This document shows, piece after piece, positions 1 through 5,227 of a stretch of 5,227 nucleotides of DNA. The stretch comes from Verrucomicrobiota bacterium. Lineage in GTDB: Bacteria > Verrucomicrobiota > Verrucomicrobiia > Limisphaerales > JAHEOI01. The position numbers and the translations under genes are program-made. The notes beneath the pieces are model-generated. The model saw only the letters and a program-made list of their open reading frames with translations. It ran no database searches and was not told the origin of the DNA. Within the stretch, counting starts at the first letter, position 1, and every line of letters starts with the position of its first letter. The DNA is taken from positions 1 through 5,227 of the forward strand of contig JAHEOI010000083.1 of assembly GCA_018610125.1 (NCBI GenBank), read 5' to 3'.

Positions 1-1057
1 CGTTGCGCGCCGGCGGGGGACCATCGATTGTAGGCGCCGGACTATGCTCGATAACCAGGGCGCGCGGGGCAATTAACGTCGCGATCTCGGCATCCCCGAA
101 CTCGGAAAGCAGTCCAAAGACATTTCGATAAATTGGCTCGCGCCATAATCCCTGTCGGTTCTGGAAGTAGCCGCTCACCAATGTTGCGTCGACCCGTTGA
201 TCAATCGCCGCGGCATAAAACCCAAGCAATCCGCCTTCGGCGTAACCGATCACCCCGATCGAGTGATTCCCCTTGGATTTCGATTCAAGCCAGTCGATCG
301 CGGCTTGAATCTTTTGGACTTCATAACCGATTATATGCCGGCCCATTTCAAAGGCTTGGCGGTAAATCCATTCGCGGTGTGGTTGATTCGTGAATTCATT
401 AAGGTCCTTGTTCCCGGACCAGGTGTCGCGGCGATTGACCAATGTTGGGATGACCACCCGACAACCGACGTTTGCCAGGTGCCGTGCAAACTGGTGTTCC
501 GGATCAAGTCCCGAAGCGAGGCCGGTTATCATTTCAGGTGTTTGTCCGGCGTCGGGCAGGGCGACCACCGAAGCGTGGCAATTCCCTTTCGGCTCGAGCA
601 GCAACCCTTCTCCATGGACCCCTTGAAAGACCGGCCAACGTACGGCATACACGGAAAAACGCTTCGTTTCCGCGACCAGCGCTGGCTCGCGCGTCGTATG
701 ACGGTATTCAAGGGATTTCACAGGCAAACGGGGATCGACCGCGCCAATCGCCTCTCGGAAGCGCTCTCGGTTTGCTTCGACCGATTCAGCGTAAGCGGCT
801 GTCGACGTAAAGTCCCGGTCCCAGAAGCGTTCGCGTTCAGATCGCGCCCGAGCGGTACGGGCTGCCAAAAAACGATGGATACCGGAAACCATTTGAGCCG
901 AGAAATCGCCCGTGTCCGTCAGCTTGTCGGTTTTCGGTAACGGTTGGCCCGCGACCACCAGCACCGTTTGCAACAGGAGAACAAAGCCGGTCAAGCGGCG
1001 TCCCGTCAATCGCCTTCCATCAACACGTAAGGGCATAACGAATTGAAAGGTCTTCAT
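1..1057 (-). CDS. Secreted alpha/beta hydrolase (dienelactone hydrolase/acetyl xylan esterase-like), C-terminus beyond window
   Basis: This gene starts at the ATG at 1057 and stays open for 352 codons to the window edge, so its 3' end is missing. Residues 1-38 form a signal peptide: a basic stretch (R11 to R21), then a hydrophobic core (FVLLLQTVLVVAG, 25-37), so the product is exported. Residues 60-110 are charged and probably helical. The hydrolase fold follows: a strand and loop at ALPDAG (166-171), helix 240-257, strand SIGVIGY (266-272), the elbow turn, a helix rich in Ala (277-285), strand ATLVSGYF (291-298), and LIAPRALIV (328-336), which resembles the 'IAPRPLLI' strand of acetyl xylan esterases. 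The elbow is G271-Y272-A273-E274-G275-G276, so Glu sits at the nucleophile position. The catalytic His would lie outside the window. Substrate is unknown; a carbohydrate ester or a non-catalytic role are both possible. The Shine-Dalgarno is weak; M8 is an alternative start, but M1 fits the promoter. Confidence 0.85.
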   Translation of the reverse strand, partial: MKTFQFVMPLRVDGRRLTGRRLTGFVLLLQTVLVVAGQPLPKTDKLTDTGDFSAQMVSGIHRFLAARTARARSERERFWDRDFTSTAAYAESVEANRERFREAIGAVDPRLPVKSLEYRHTTREPALVAETKRFSVYAVRWPVFQGVHGEGLLLEPKGNCHASVVALPDAGQTPEMITGLASGLDPEHQFARHLANVGCRVVIPTLVNRRDTWSGNKDLNEFTNQPHREWIYRQAFEMGRHIIGYEVQKIQAAIDWLESKSKGNHSIGVIGYAEGGLLGFYAAAIDQRVDATLVSGYFQNRQGLWREPIYRNVFGLLSEFGDAEIATLIAPRALVIEHSPAPTIDGPPPARN

Positions 1058-1085
1058 TTCAGTCTCGCTCTGAGAATAGACTCCA

Positions 1086-1113
1086 ATGATAAAGAAGATC
1101 TTGATACGGTCAA
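1086..1113 (-). promoter_or_regulatory. Sigma-70-like promoter for the secreted hydrolase
   Basis: On the minus strand, TTGACC (positions 1113-1108; 5 of 6 matches to TTGACA) is followed by a 16-nt spacer and TATCAT (1091-1086; 5 of 6 matches to TATAAT). Transcription would start near 1079, leaving a leader of about 20 nt before the hydrolase ATG at 1057. The match and the placement are both good. It is read by eye and lacks experimental support. Confidence 0.6.
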
Positions 1114-1192
1114 TGACGCTTTCCGATTGAGGAGATCACGACGTTGGGGCCAGTTCATCAGCGCGCGCCATAGCAGCCTCGCCACCTGCGCC

Positions 1193-1346
1193 AGCATTTG
1201 GAGTGCGCGTGACTTGTCACCGCTTTCGTTTTTTTCTTTCGTCCCCAACCGTCCTGGATCAAAAGCAAGGATGCTCCAAACCCGCGACGTCATCGAAAGC
1301 GCCGCCATATCCACAGCGCCGACAAGTCGGGCGCACTCCAAACGCT
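1193..1346. repeat. Imperfect inverted repeat (34-nt arms) with an internal third motif copy
   Basis: The left arm (1193-1226) and the reverse complement of the right arm (1313-1346) are identical at 28 of 34 positions without gaps. They share TTTGGAGTGCGC and GACTTGTC, and are separated by 86 nt. A third, shortened copy lies between them at 1274-1291 in direct orientation to the right arm: CTCCAAAC followed by CCGCGACGTC, compared with CTCCAAAC-gct-CCGCGACTTC at 1336-1356. The element fills much of the gap between two divergent genes. From memory it resembles dispersed intergenic sequence in Verrucomicrobia, which often reads as spurious 'GDKS' peptides, as it does here on the minus strand. 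It may be a MITE-like remnant or a large hairpin; no transposase or target duplication is visible. Confidence 0.65.
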
Positions 1347-1358
1347 CCGCGACTTCTT

Positions 1359-1387
1359 TTGCGAAATTGGCGCTGGCACGATAGAAT
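1359..1387 (+). promoter_or_regulatory. Candidate promoter abutting the lipoprotein start
   Basis: TTGCGA (1359-1364; 4 of 6 matches to the -35 consensus) is followed by a 17-nt spacer and TAGAAT (1382-1387; 5 of 6 matches to the -10). The expected transcription start, about 7 nt downstream, falls at 1394-1395, on the A of the lipoprotein ATG. If it is real, the mRNA is leaderless or the true start codon is further in, for example TTG at residue 9. Confidence 0.45.
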
Positions 1388-1394
1388 CGGAAGC

Positions 1395-1868
1395 ATGCGA
1401 CGAGACGAATGCGGCTGTTTGGCAAATCGGTTGCGATCATGGTTATTAATCGCGGTCATTGGCGCCTTGGGGCTTTTGGCCGGCGGATGTGCCCGCTTTT
1501 CGCAGGAATGGAAAACGGCGGCTCAGGAGCCTTTGCCGGAAGAATCACTGGTCGGCCCATGGGAAGGCCGGTGGGTCAGTGAGAAGTCCGGCCACCAGGG
1601 AAACCTGCGAGCGGTGATTAAACCGGTCGAAGACAACAATTATAGGGCTCGGTTCAAGGCCACGTACAGCAAGATCTTTAAGTTCACGCATTCGGTCTTG
1701 TTGGAGACAACGAAGACGAATGGTCAGTATCGTTTCGAGGGAGACGCCGATCTTGGCTGGCTGGCCGGAGGGCGTTACCAGTACGAAGGGAATGCGTCAG
1801 AGACCAACTTCTACTCGAAATACCGATCGAAGCACGATCACGGCTACTTCCTGATGAAACGCCCGTAG
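1395..1868 (+). CDS. Small conserved lipoprotein of unknown function
   Basis: The product is a 157-residue protein with a lipoprotein signal. A basic n-region (R12, R14) precedes a hydrophobic core (W16 to L28) and the lipobox LAGGC, so signal peptidase II would cleave before Cys32, leaving a 126-residue lipid-anchored domain. The domain opens with GPWEGRWVSEKSGHQG (54-69) and continues in alternating polar/aromatic strands through DLGWLAGGRYQYEG (119-132) to a YRSKHDHGYFLMKRP end (143-157). This suggests a small beta barrel or sandwich. I recall similar proteins in Planctomycetes and Verrucomicrobia, all without known function. Start choice: ATG 1395 is the only ATG that gives a compact signal peptide. 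The possible upstream start at 1203 would add 64 residues encoded by repeat DNA. No Shine-Dalgarno lies at a proper distance; GGAAG is only 1 nt from the ATG. The gene is convergent with typA and divergent from the hydrolase. Confidence 0.85.
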   Translation: MRRDECGCLANRLRSWLLIAVIGALGLLAGGCARFSQEWKTAAQEPLPEESLVGPWEGRWVSEKSGHQGNLRAVIKPVEDNNYRARFKATYSKIFKFTHSVLLETTKTNGQYRFEGDADLGWLAGGRYQYEGNASETNFYSKYRSKHDHGYFLMKRP

Positions 1869-1886
1869 CGAAGCGCTGCCTCGAAG

Positions 1887-1914
1887 CGACGAGAAAAGCG
1901 CGACGAGAAAAGCG
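1887..1914. repeat. Perfect 14-bp tandem duplication
   Basis: CGACGAGAAAAGCG occurs twice with no gap, at 1887-1900 and 1901-1914, just past the lipoprotein stop codon. It looks like replication slippage. No function is evident and no terminator hairpin with a T-run is present here. Confidence 0.8.
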
Positions 1915-1986
1915 GCTTGCCGGGGCGAAGGTTCGAACAGTAAAAACGGAGTCGGCCCAGATCGGGCGTCCAGGTTTTCGGCCTGA

Positions 1987-2040
1987 TAGGGACGTCGTCC
2001 CCGACGTCCAAGAGCGGACGGCAGCGGAGTGCCGTCCCTA
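1987..2040. repeat. REP-like double-hairpin intergenic element
   Basis: This 54-bp element has nested self-complementarity. Hairpin 1 is GGACGTCG (1990-1997), loop TCCC, CGACGTCC (2002-2009). Hairpin 2 is GGACGGCA (2016-2023), a 6-nt loop, TGCCGTCC (2030-2037). The ends TAGGGACG (1987-1994) and CGTCCCTA (2033-2040) also pair perfectly, so the outer stem competes with both hairpins. It lies between the convergent lipoprotein and typA genes, where such elements often act as bidirectional transcription stops or mRNA stabilisers. There is no T-tract, so it is not a standard intrinsic terminator. I associate this sequence style with dispersed repeats of Pedosphaera-like Verrucomicrobia. Confidence 0.75.
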
Positions 2041-2098
2041 CCGCAACAGCGGTGTCAGGGTTGGCAGTCCGAGCCACAGGAGCCTCTCACCTCGCTAG

Positions 2099-3958
2099 TT
2101 ATCCGGCTTCCGCCACCACCCGCTTCGGTCCGGATTGCGAAGCTCGCTTGCGGGCGTTTTCATCGAGGATCTTTTTACGGAGTCGCAAGTGGTGGGGCGT
2201 GGCCTCCACATACTCGTCCGAGGCGATGAATTCAAGCGCCTTTTCCAGCGTCAGCAGCATCGGCGAATGCAATTGGACCGCTTTGCCGTCACCTTGCGAC
2301 CGCATATTGGTCAGCTTCTTGGCACGGCATGGATTGACCGGTAAATCTTGCTCTTTGGCATGCTCGCCGACGACCATTCCCTTGTAGACCTGATCATTCG
2401 GCACGACCATTATACGCCCACGCTCCTGCATAAGACCGATCGCGTAAGCGGTGACTTCGCCATCCTCGATGCTTATCATTGACCCGCTGTTTCGGGACGC
2501 AATCGGGCCGCAATCCGGTGCGTATTCCTTAAACAAGTGGCTCATGACGCCCAAGCCGCGCGTGATATTCGTGACCTCGGACTCGAGTCCGATAAGCCCG
2601 CGCGTCGGGATCGTTGCCTCCAGCAGCATCCGGTCGCCTTCGGAATTCATCGTCGTCACGGTTGCCCTGCGCGAGGCGAGATTTTCCATGATCGGTCCCA
2701 TGGACTCCGAGGGAATATCGAGATAGAGCTGTTCGAACGGCTCCAGCAGGTCGCCCTGTTCGTTGCGTTTGAAAATGACTTCCGGTCGAGAAATGAGGAG
2801 CTCATACCCTTCCCGGCGCATCTGCTCCACCAGGACGGCAATTTGCATCTCACCGCGGGCGACGATCTCGAAGAGATTCGGCTGATCGAGATCTCTCACT
2901 TCGAGGCTGATATTGGTCCGGGTCTCTCGGACCAAACGCTCCCACAAATGCCGCGCTGTGAGAAATCGTCCGTCACGTCCGGCCAGGGGGCCATCATTGA
3001 CTGCCACCTGCATCGAGATTGTGGGAGGATCGATCGGAACGAATGGGACGGCTGTGCAGGTGTCCGATCCTGCGAGGGTTTCGCCGATTCGCACCTCTTC
3101 AATTCCGGTCAAGCCGATAATGTCACCGGCCTCGGCTTCCTCGATTTGGACCCGTTGCAGTCCCTTGAAATGGAACAAAGCCGAAACCTTGGAGTGTTTC
3201 CGGGTACCGTCCGCGCGAAGACAAACGAGGGGATCCCCGACATGGACCTTACCGCTGAGGACCTTGCCCAAAGAGATCCGACCGAGGTAATCCGAGTAAT
3301 CCAGATTGGCGACGAGCATTTTGAATTGCGAGCCCTGCTCAATCTTGGGGGCCGGCACGTCGTCGATGATGCTCTGGAAAAGCGGCTCGAAGCTGTCATT
3401 CGGCTGATCGAGCTCCCGTTGGGCCTTGCCTTCTTTGGCGCTGGCGTAAATGACCGAGAAGTCCAACTGTTCATCAGAGGCCCCGAGCCCAAGGAAAAGG
3501 TCAAAGGCTTGATCCAGAACAGCATGTGGCCGGGCATATTCGCGGTCGATCTTGTTGATCACGACAATCGGTTTGGCACCATGCTCCAGCGCCTTTCGGA
3601 GGACGAATCGGGTCTGGGCTTGGGGCCCTTCCGCCGCGTCGACAAGCAGAAGCACACCATCGACCATATTCAAGATCCGTTCCACCTCACCGCCAAAGTC
3701 GGCGTGTCCCGGAGTATCGATCAGGTTGATGTGATAATCCCCATACCGAAAGGAAGCATTCTTCGCTTTGATGGTGATCCCCTTCTCCCGCTCGAGGTCG
3801 AGCGAGTCCATCACCCGCTCATTCACCGATTGGTTCTCCCGAAAGGTTCCGGATTGCCTCAAGAGGCAGTCCACTAAAGTGGTCTTCCCATGGTCGACAT
3901 GGGAAATGATCGCAATGTTGCGTATCGATCGATTCTGCATTTTTTTGGCCGCTTCCAT
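2099..3958 (-). CDS. typA: Translational GTPase TypA/BipA
   Basis: The product is a complete 619-residue ribosome-binding GTPase of the EF-G/LepA superfamily. TypA acts on the 50S/70S ribosome and in known bacteria supports ribosome assembly and growth at low temperature or under stress. GTPase signatures in order: P-loop SHVDHGKT (19-26), switch I with EKGITIKA (58-65) and T62, DTPGH (81-85), NKID (135-138), and ASA (172-174). Then come the beta-barrel domain (about 203-300), the EF-G domain III-like part (about 310-390, ARGEMQIAVLVEQMRREGYE at 367-386), domain V-like (about 395-480, PTRGLIGLESEV at 451-462) and the TypA-specific C-terminal domain (about 485-605) with VNPCRAKKLTNMR (541-553) and LRLRKKILDE (591-600). 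Length matches the family (about 600-620). The P-loop begins with Ser19, where TypA usually has Ala. M7 (ATG at 3940) is an alternative start that fits other TypA proteins; neither start has a strong Shine-Dalgarno. Confidence 0.98.
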   Translation of the reverse strand: MEAAKKMQNRSIRNIAIISHVDHGKTTLVDCLLRQSGTFRENQSVNERVMDSLDLEREKGITIKAKNASFRYGDYHINLIDTPGHADFGGEVERILNMVDGVLLLVDAAEGPQAQTRFVLRKALEHGAKPIVVINKIDREYARPHAVLDQAFDLFLGLGASDEQLDFSVIYASAKEGKAQRELDQPNDSFEPLFQSIIDDVPAPKIEQGSQFKMLVANLDYSDYLGRISLGKVLSGKVHVGDPLVCLRADGTRKHSKVSALFHFKGLQRVQIEEAEAGDIIGLTGIEEVRIGETLAGSDTCTAVPFVPIDPPTISMQVAVNDGPLAGRDGRFLTARHLWERLVRETRTNISLEVRDLDQPNLFEIVARGEMQIAVLVEQMRREGYELLISRPEVIFKRNEQGDLLEPFEQLYLDIPSESMGPIMENLASRRATVTTMNSEGDRMLLEATIPTRGLIGLESEVTNITRGLGVMSHLFKEYAPDCGPIASRNSGSMISIEDGEVTAYAIGLMQERGRIMVVPNDQVYKGMVVGEHAKEQDLPVNPCRAKKLTNMRSQGDGKAVQLHSPMLLTLEKALEFIASDEYVEATPHHLRLRKKILDENARKRASQSGPKRVVAEAG

Positions 3959-3995
3959 ATCTCATTCAGTGAGGCGTCGGCACGGGATGCTCAAG

Positions 3996-4024
3996 GTTAT
4001 CGAACGGTCTGGGCAGTAAGACAA
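3996..4024 (-). promoter_or_regulatory. typA: Weak candidate promoter for typA
   Basis: On the minus strand, TTGTCT (4024-4019; 4 of 6) is followed by a 17-nt spacer and GATAAC (4001-3996; 4 of 6), about 37 nt upstream of the first typA ATG. Spacing is ideal but both boxes are only fair, so this is tentative. It supports typA having its own transcription start rather than depending on the upstream fet genes. Confidence 0.3.
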
Positions 4025-4038
4025 CGCCTCGCTAGGCG
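4025..4038. other. Short perfect hairpin upstream of typA
   Basis: CGCCT (4025-4029), a 4-nt loop (CGCT) and AGGCG (4034-4038) form a 5-bp GC-rich stem adjoining the candidate -35 box. No T-run follows on either strand, so it is a poor terminator. It could be an operator-like palindrome or chance. Confidence 0.3.
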
Positions 4039-4090
4039 CTTACACTAACACAAAGAAACGCTTTCGATAAGGGGCGTAAGGAAAATCGGC

Positions 4091-4250
4091 CTGGAGAGAA
4101 GTGGGAAGAGTGAAAGGGAAAGTGAAAGTGAAAGGGGAGGAACGGGAGAAGAAGTGAGAGTGAGAGTGAGAGTGAGAGGGGGGGACGGGAGAGGAAGTGA
4201 AAGGGAAAGGGAAAGGGAAAGTGAGAGTGAGAGTGAAAGGGGGGAGGGGG
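4091..4250. repeat. GA-rich hexamer minisatellite with about 43-nt higher-order period
   Basis: The plus strand is almost all purine here (a few T, two C). Three runs of six-base units occur: 4110-4133 (GTGAAA, GGGAAA, GTGAAA, GTGAAA), 4154-4177 (four perfect GTGAGA) and 4197-4238 (GTGAAA, three GGGAAA, two GTGAGA, GTGAAA). Runs start 44 and 43 nt apart. Each is followed by a G-run (4134-4137, 4178-4184, 4239-4244), and the connectors share an ACGGGAGA core (4142-4149 and 4185-4192), so whole blocks were duplicated as well as single hexamers. It lies between the fetB stop and typA and starts 6 nt past fetB. No credible coding sequence uses it. Homopurine tracts of this kind can form triplexes or G-quadruplexes and are prone to length change. 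Confidence 0.9.
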
Positions 4251-4255
4251 TCCGT

Positions 4256-5068
4256 TTACTTTTCGACCCTTCGCTTATGGATCCGGTTGGCCAATAACTG
4301 GTGCTTATCGTTGAAGAGTCGCCAGCATGCAAGGTGGGCGATGCCCATGCAGCCGAGCGAAGTCGCGGCGGCGATCATGAACATGACGACGATCTGATAC
4401 TTGACCGCTTGCAATGGGTCGGTGCCGGCGAGGATTTGGCCGGTCATCATGCCGGGGAGTGAGACGAGTCCGACCACCATCATCGAATTAATGATCGGGA
4501 TCATCCCGCGCCGTACGGCATTTCGCAAAGGTGTCGTGGCGGCTTCCCAGCGATTGGCGCCATGGGCCAGTTCCATCTCCACCATTGCCCGGCGCTCGGT
4601 CAGGGAAGCGAGCAAATCATCGAGGCAAAGCGAGATCCCGGTCAAGCTGTTGCCAAGGACCATCCCGAGCAATGGGATAAGGTATTGCGGATCATACCAA
4701 CGAGGCACGTCAATGATAATCCCGGTAACGAGATACGCGGTAACAAGGCCCGTCACCACAAGGGTTCCGAACGCAAGGATTCCCGCTTCGGCAAAGGTGC
4801 GCGAGGAGCGACGGATGGCCGCATGGCTTGCCGCAACGATCATGACCAACACCATGCCGGCAATAGCCCAGACTGCTTGTAACCGAAACACCTCACGCAG
4901 CACGTAACCGATAAGCAAGAGTTGAGCCACCGTCCGGATAGCGGCAATTGTCAAGGTTTTGGTCAGCCTTAGCCGGAGCATCAGGTTGGTTATGCCGGCA
5001 ATGATCACCAATGTCGCCGCCAAGAGGAGATCGGTGAGACCTAAATCAATGACTTCATTCGTGCCCAT
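4256..5068 (-). CDS. fetB: FetB-type ABC transporter permease (UPF0014, probable iron exporter)
   Basis: This 270-residue inner-membrane protein is the permease of a FetAB-type ABC exporter; in E. coli FetAB exports iron and aids peroxide resistance. About seven hydrophobic segments are visible: roughly 7-30, 41-60, 62-82, 93-119, 129-149, 189-212 and 221-249. Family features are LLGMVLGNSLTGISLCLDDL (133-152), an EAA-like coupling segment for the ATPase (MELAHGANRWEAA, 165-177) and LPGMMTGQILAGTDP (204-218). The length is close to E. coli FetB (about 260). The ATG at 5068 was chosen because it lies two nucleotides after the stop of the ATPase gene and directly precedes the first membrane segment. 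An upstream in-frame ATG at 5119 would overlap the ATPase gene by 49 nt and add 17 polar residues unlike the family. The metal cannot be read from sequence, so iron is inferred from family membership. Confidence 0.92.
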   Translation of the reverse strand: MGTNEVIDLGLTDLLLAATLVIIAGITNLMLRLRLTKTLTIAAIRTVAQLLLIGYVLREVFRLQAVWAIAGMVLVMIVAASHAAIRRSSRTFAEAGILAFGTLVVTGLVTAYLVTGIIIDVPRWYDPQYLIPLLGMVLGNSLTGISLCLDDLLASLTERRAMVEMELAHGANRWEAATTPLRNAVRRGMIPIINSMMVVGLVSLPGMMTGQILAGTDPLQAVKYQIVVMFMIAAATSLGCMGIAHLACWRLFNDKHQLLANRIHKRRVEK

Positions 5069-5070
5069 TC

Positions 5071-5227
5071 TTAACTTGTATTTGACAAGGAATCCAGTTC
5101 GAGCCGACGATTTGACCATCGAGCCAACCGATCGGTTTGGTGCGTCGCCACGATGGCCGCTCCCCCGCGTTGCTGAATCTCTTCCGCGACCAAGCCTTCA
5201 ATCTTAGCGGCCGTTGTCGCATCCACC
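5071..5227 (-). CDS. fetA: ABC transporter ATP-binding subunit, FetA-like (C-terminal 51 residues only)
   Basis: Only the last 51 codons and the TAA stop (5073-5071) are inside the window; the 5' part lies beyond the right edge. The visible part begins VDATTAAKIEGLV, matching the D-loop and following helix of ABC ATPases (usually S-x-L-D). It then has strand AAIVATH, where His29 of the fragment is the switch (H-loop) histidine, followed by QTDRLARW and a short tail. Walker A, Walker B and the signature motif are outside the window. The TAA is followed after two bases by the fetB ATG, a junction typical of translational coupling, so the ATPase and permease are almost certainly partners. The FetA assignment comes mainly from the fetB neighbour. 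Confidence 0.8.
   Translation of the reverse strand, partial: VDATTAAKIEGLVAEEIQQRGGAAIVATHQTDRLARWSNRRLELDSLSNTS

Noticed and set aside
197..940. 247-codon plus-strand reading frame
   Set aside because: It is antisense to the hydrolase; the minus strand gives a coherent signal peptide and hydrolase fold, and the plus-strand protein has none.
1203..1394. 64-codon upstream extension of the lipoprotein frame
   Set aside because: It would bury the signal peptide and lipobox inside the protein, and it is encoded by the repeat element and the promoter region.
1054..1440. 128-codon minus-strand reading frame whose TGA overlaps the hydrolase ATG (ATGA)
   Set aside because: The ATGA overlap is suggestive of coupling, but the frame runs through the inverted-repeat element, overlaps the 5' end of the lipoprotein gene, lies across the good hydrolase promoter and has no recognisable domain. 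It is more likely repeat DNA that happens to be open.
1844..2077. 77-codon minus-strand frame in the convergent intergenic region
   Set aside because: It is made of the double-hairpin element and the tandem duplication and overlaps the lipoprotein 3' end; no protein signature.
2537..3877. 446-codon plus-strand reading frame opposite typA
   Set aside because: It is a shadow of the strongly conserved typA coding strand, common in GC-rich genes, and contains no recognisable domain.
3997..4070. Inverted pair TTATCGAA (3997-4004) and TTCGATAA (4063-4070) upstream of typA
   Set aside because: An 8-bp inverted match separated by 58 nt is expected by chance in a region of this size and has no supporting features.
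4091..4250. CRISPR array
   Set aside because: The repeat units are 6 nt and there are no unique spacers of constant length, so this is a satellite.
4045..4332. Minus-strand frame encoding a Ser-Leu repeat protein
   Set aside because: The repeats come from translating the GA hexamer satellite, and its start lies inside fetB in another frame.

Overview
The window looks like a chromosomal segment from a Gram-negative bacterium of the Verrucomicrobiota/Planctomycetota group. I infer this from a secreted alpha/beta hydrolase of a type I associate with those phyla, a small lipoprotein of a similarly distributed family, and nested-hairpin intergenic repeats of a kind I associate with Verrucomicrobia (Pedosphaera-like genomes). 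The lineage call rests on memory of family style and was not checked by any search.

Layout. Positions 1-1057 (minus) hold most of a secreted alpha/beta hydrolase that runs off the left edge. Its nucleophile elbow reads G-Y-A-E-G, with Glu where Ser, Cys or Asp is expected. Positions 1058-1394 are a divergent intergenic region with a good promoter for the hydrolase, a 34-nt imperfect inverted repeat enclosing a third related motif copy, and a promoter that abuts the start of the next gene. Positions 1395-1868 (plus) encode a small lipoprotein. Positions 1869-2098 separate convergent genes and hold a 14-bp tandem duplication and a 54-bp double-hairpin element. Positions 2099-3958 (minus) are typA/bipA, complete. 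Positions 3959-4255 hold a possible typA promoter, a small hairpin and a striking GA-rich hexamer minisatellite. Positions 4256-5068 (minus) encode a FetB-type permease, and 5071-5227 (minus) the last 51 residues of its ABC ATPase partner, two nucleotides upstream.

How the genes relate. The ATPase and permease form one translationally linked unit, probably a FetAB-type metal (iron) exporter. TypA is a ribosome-associated translational GTPase used under stress; it follows on the same strand but is separated by 297 bp of repeat-rich DNA and probably has its own promoter. The lipoprotein and hydrolase are divergently transcribed, both carry export signals, and have no evident link to TypA.

I see no defence system, CRISPR array, integrase, tRNA or rRNA. 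The least explained items are the Glu-for-Ser hydrolase, the inverted-repeat element at 1193-1346 and the hexamer satellite at 4091-4250.
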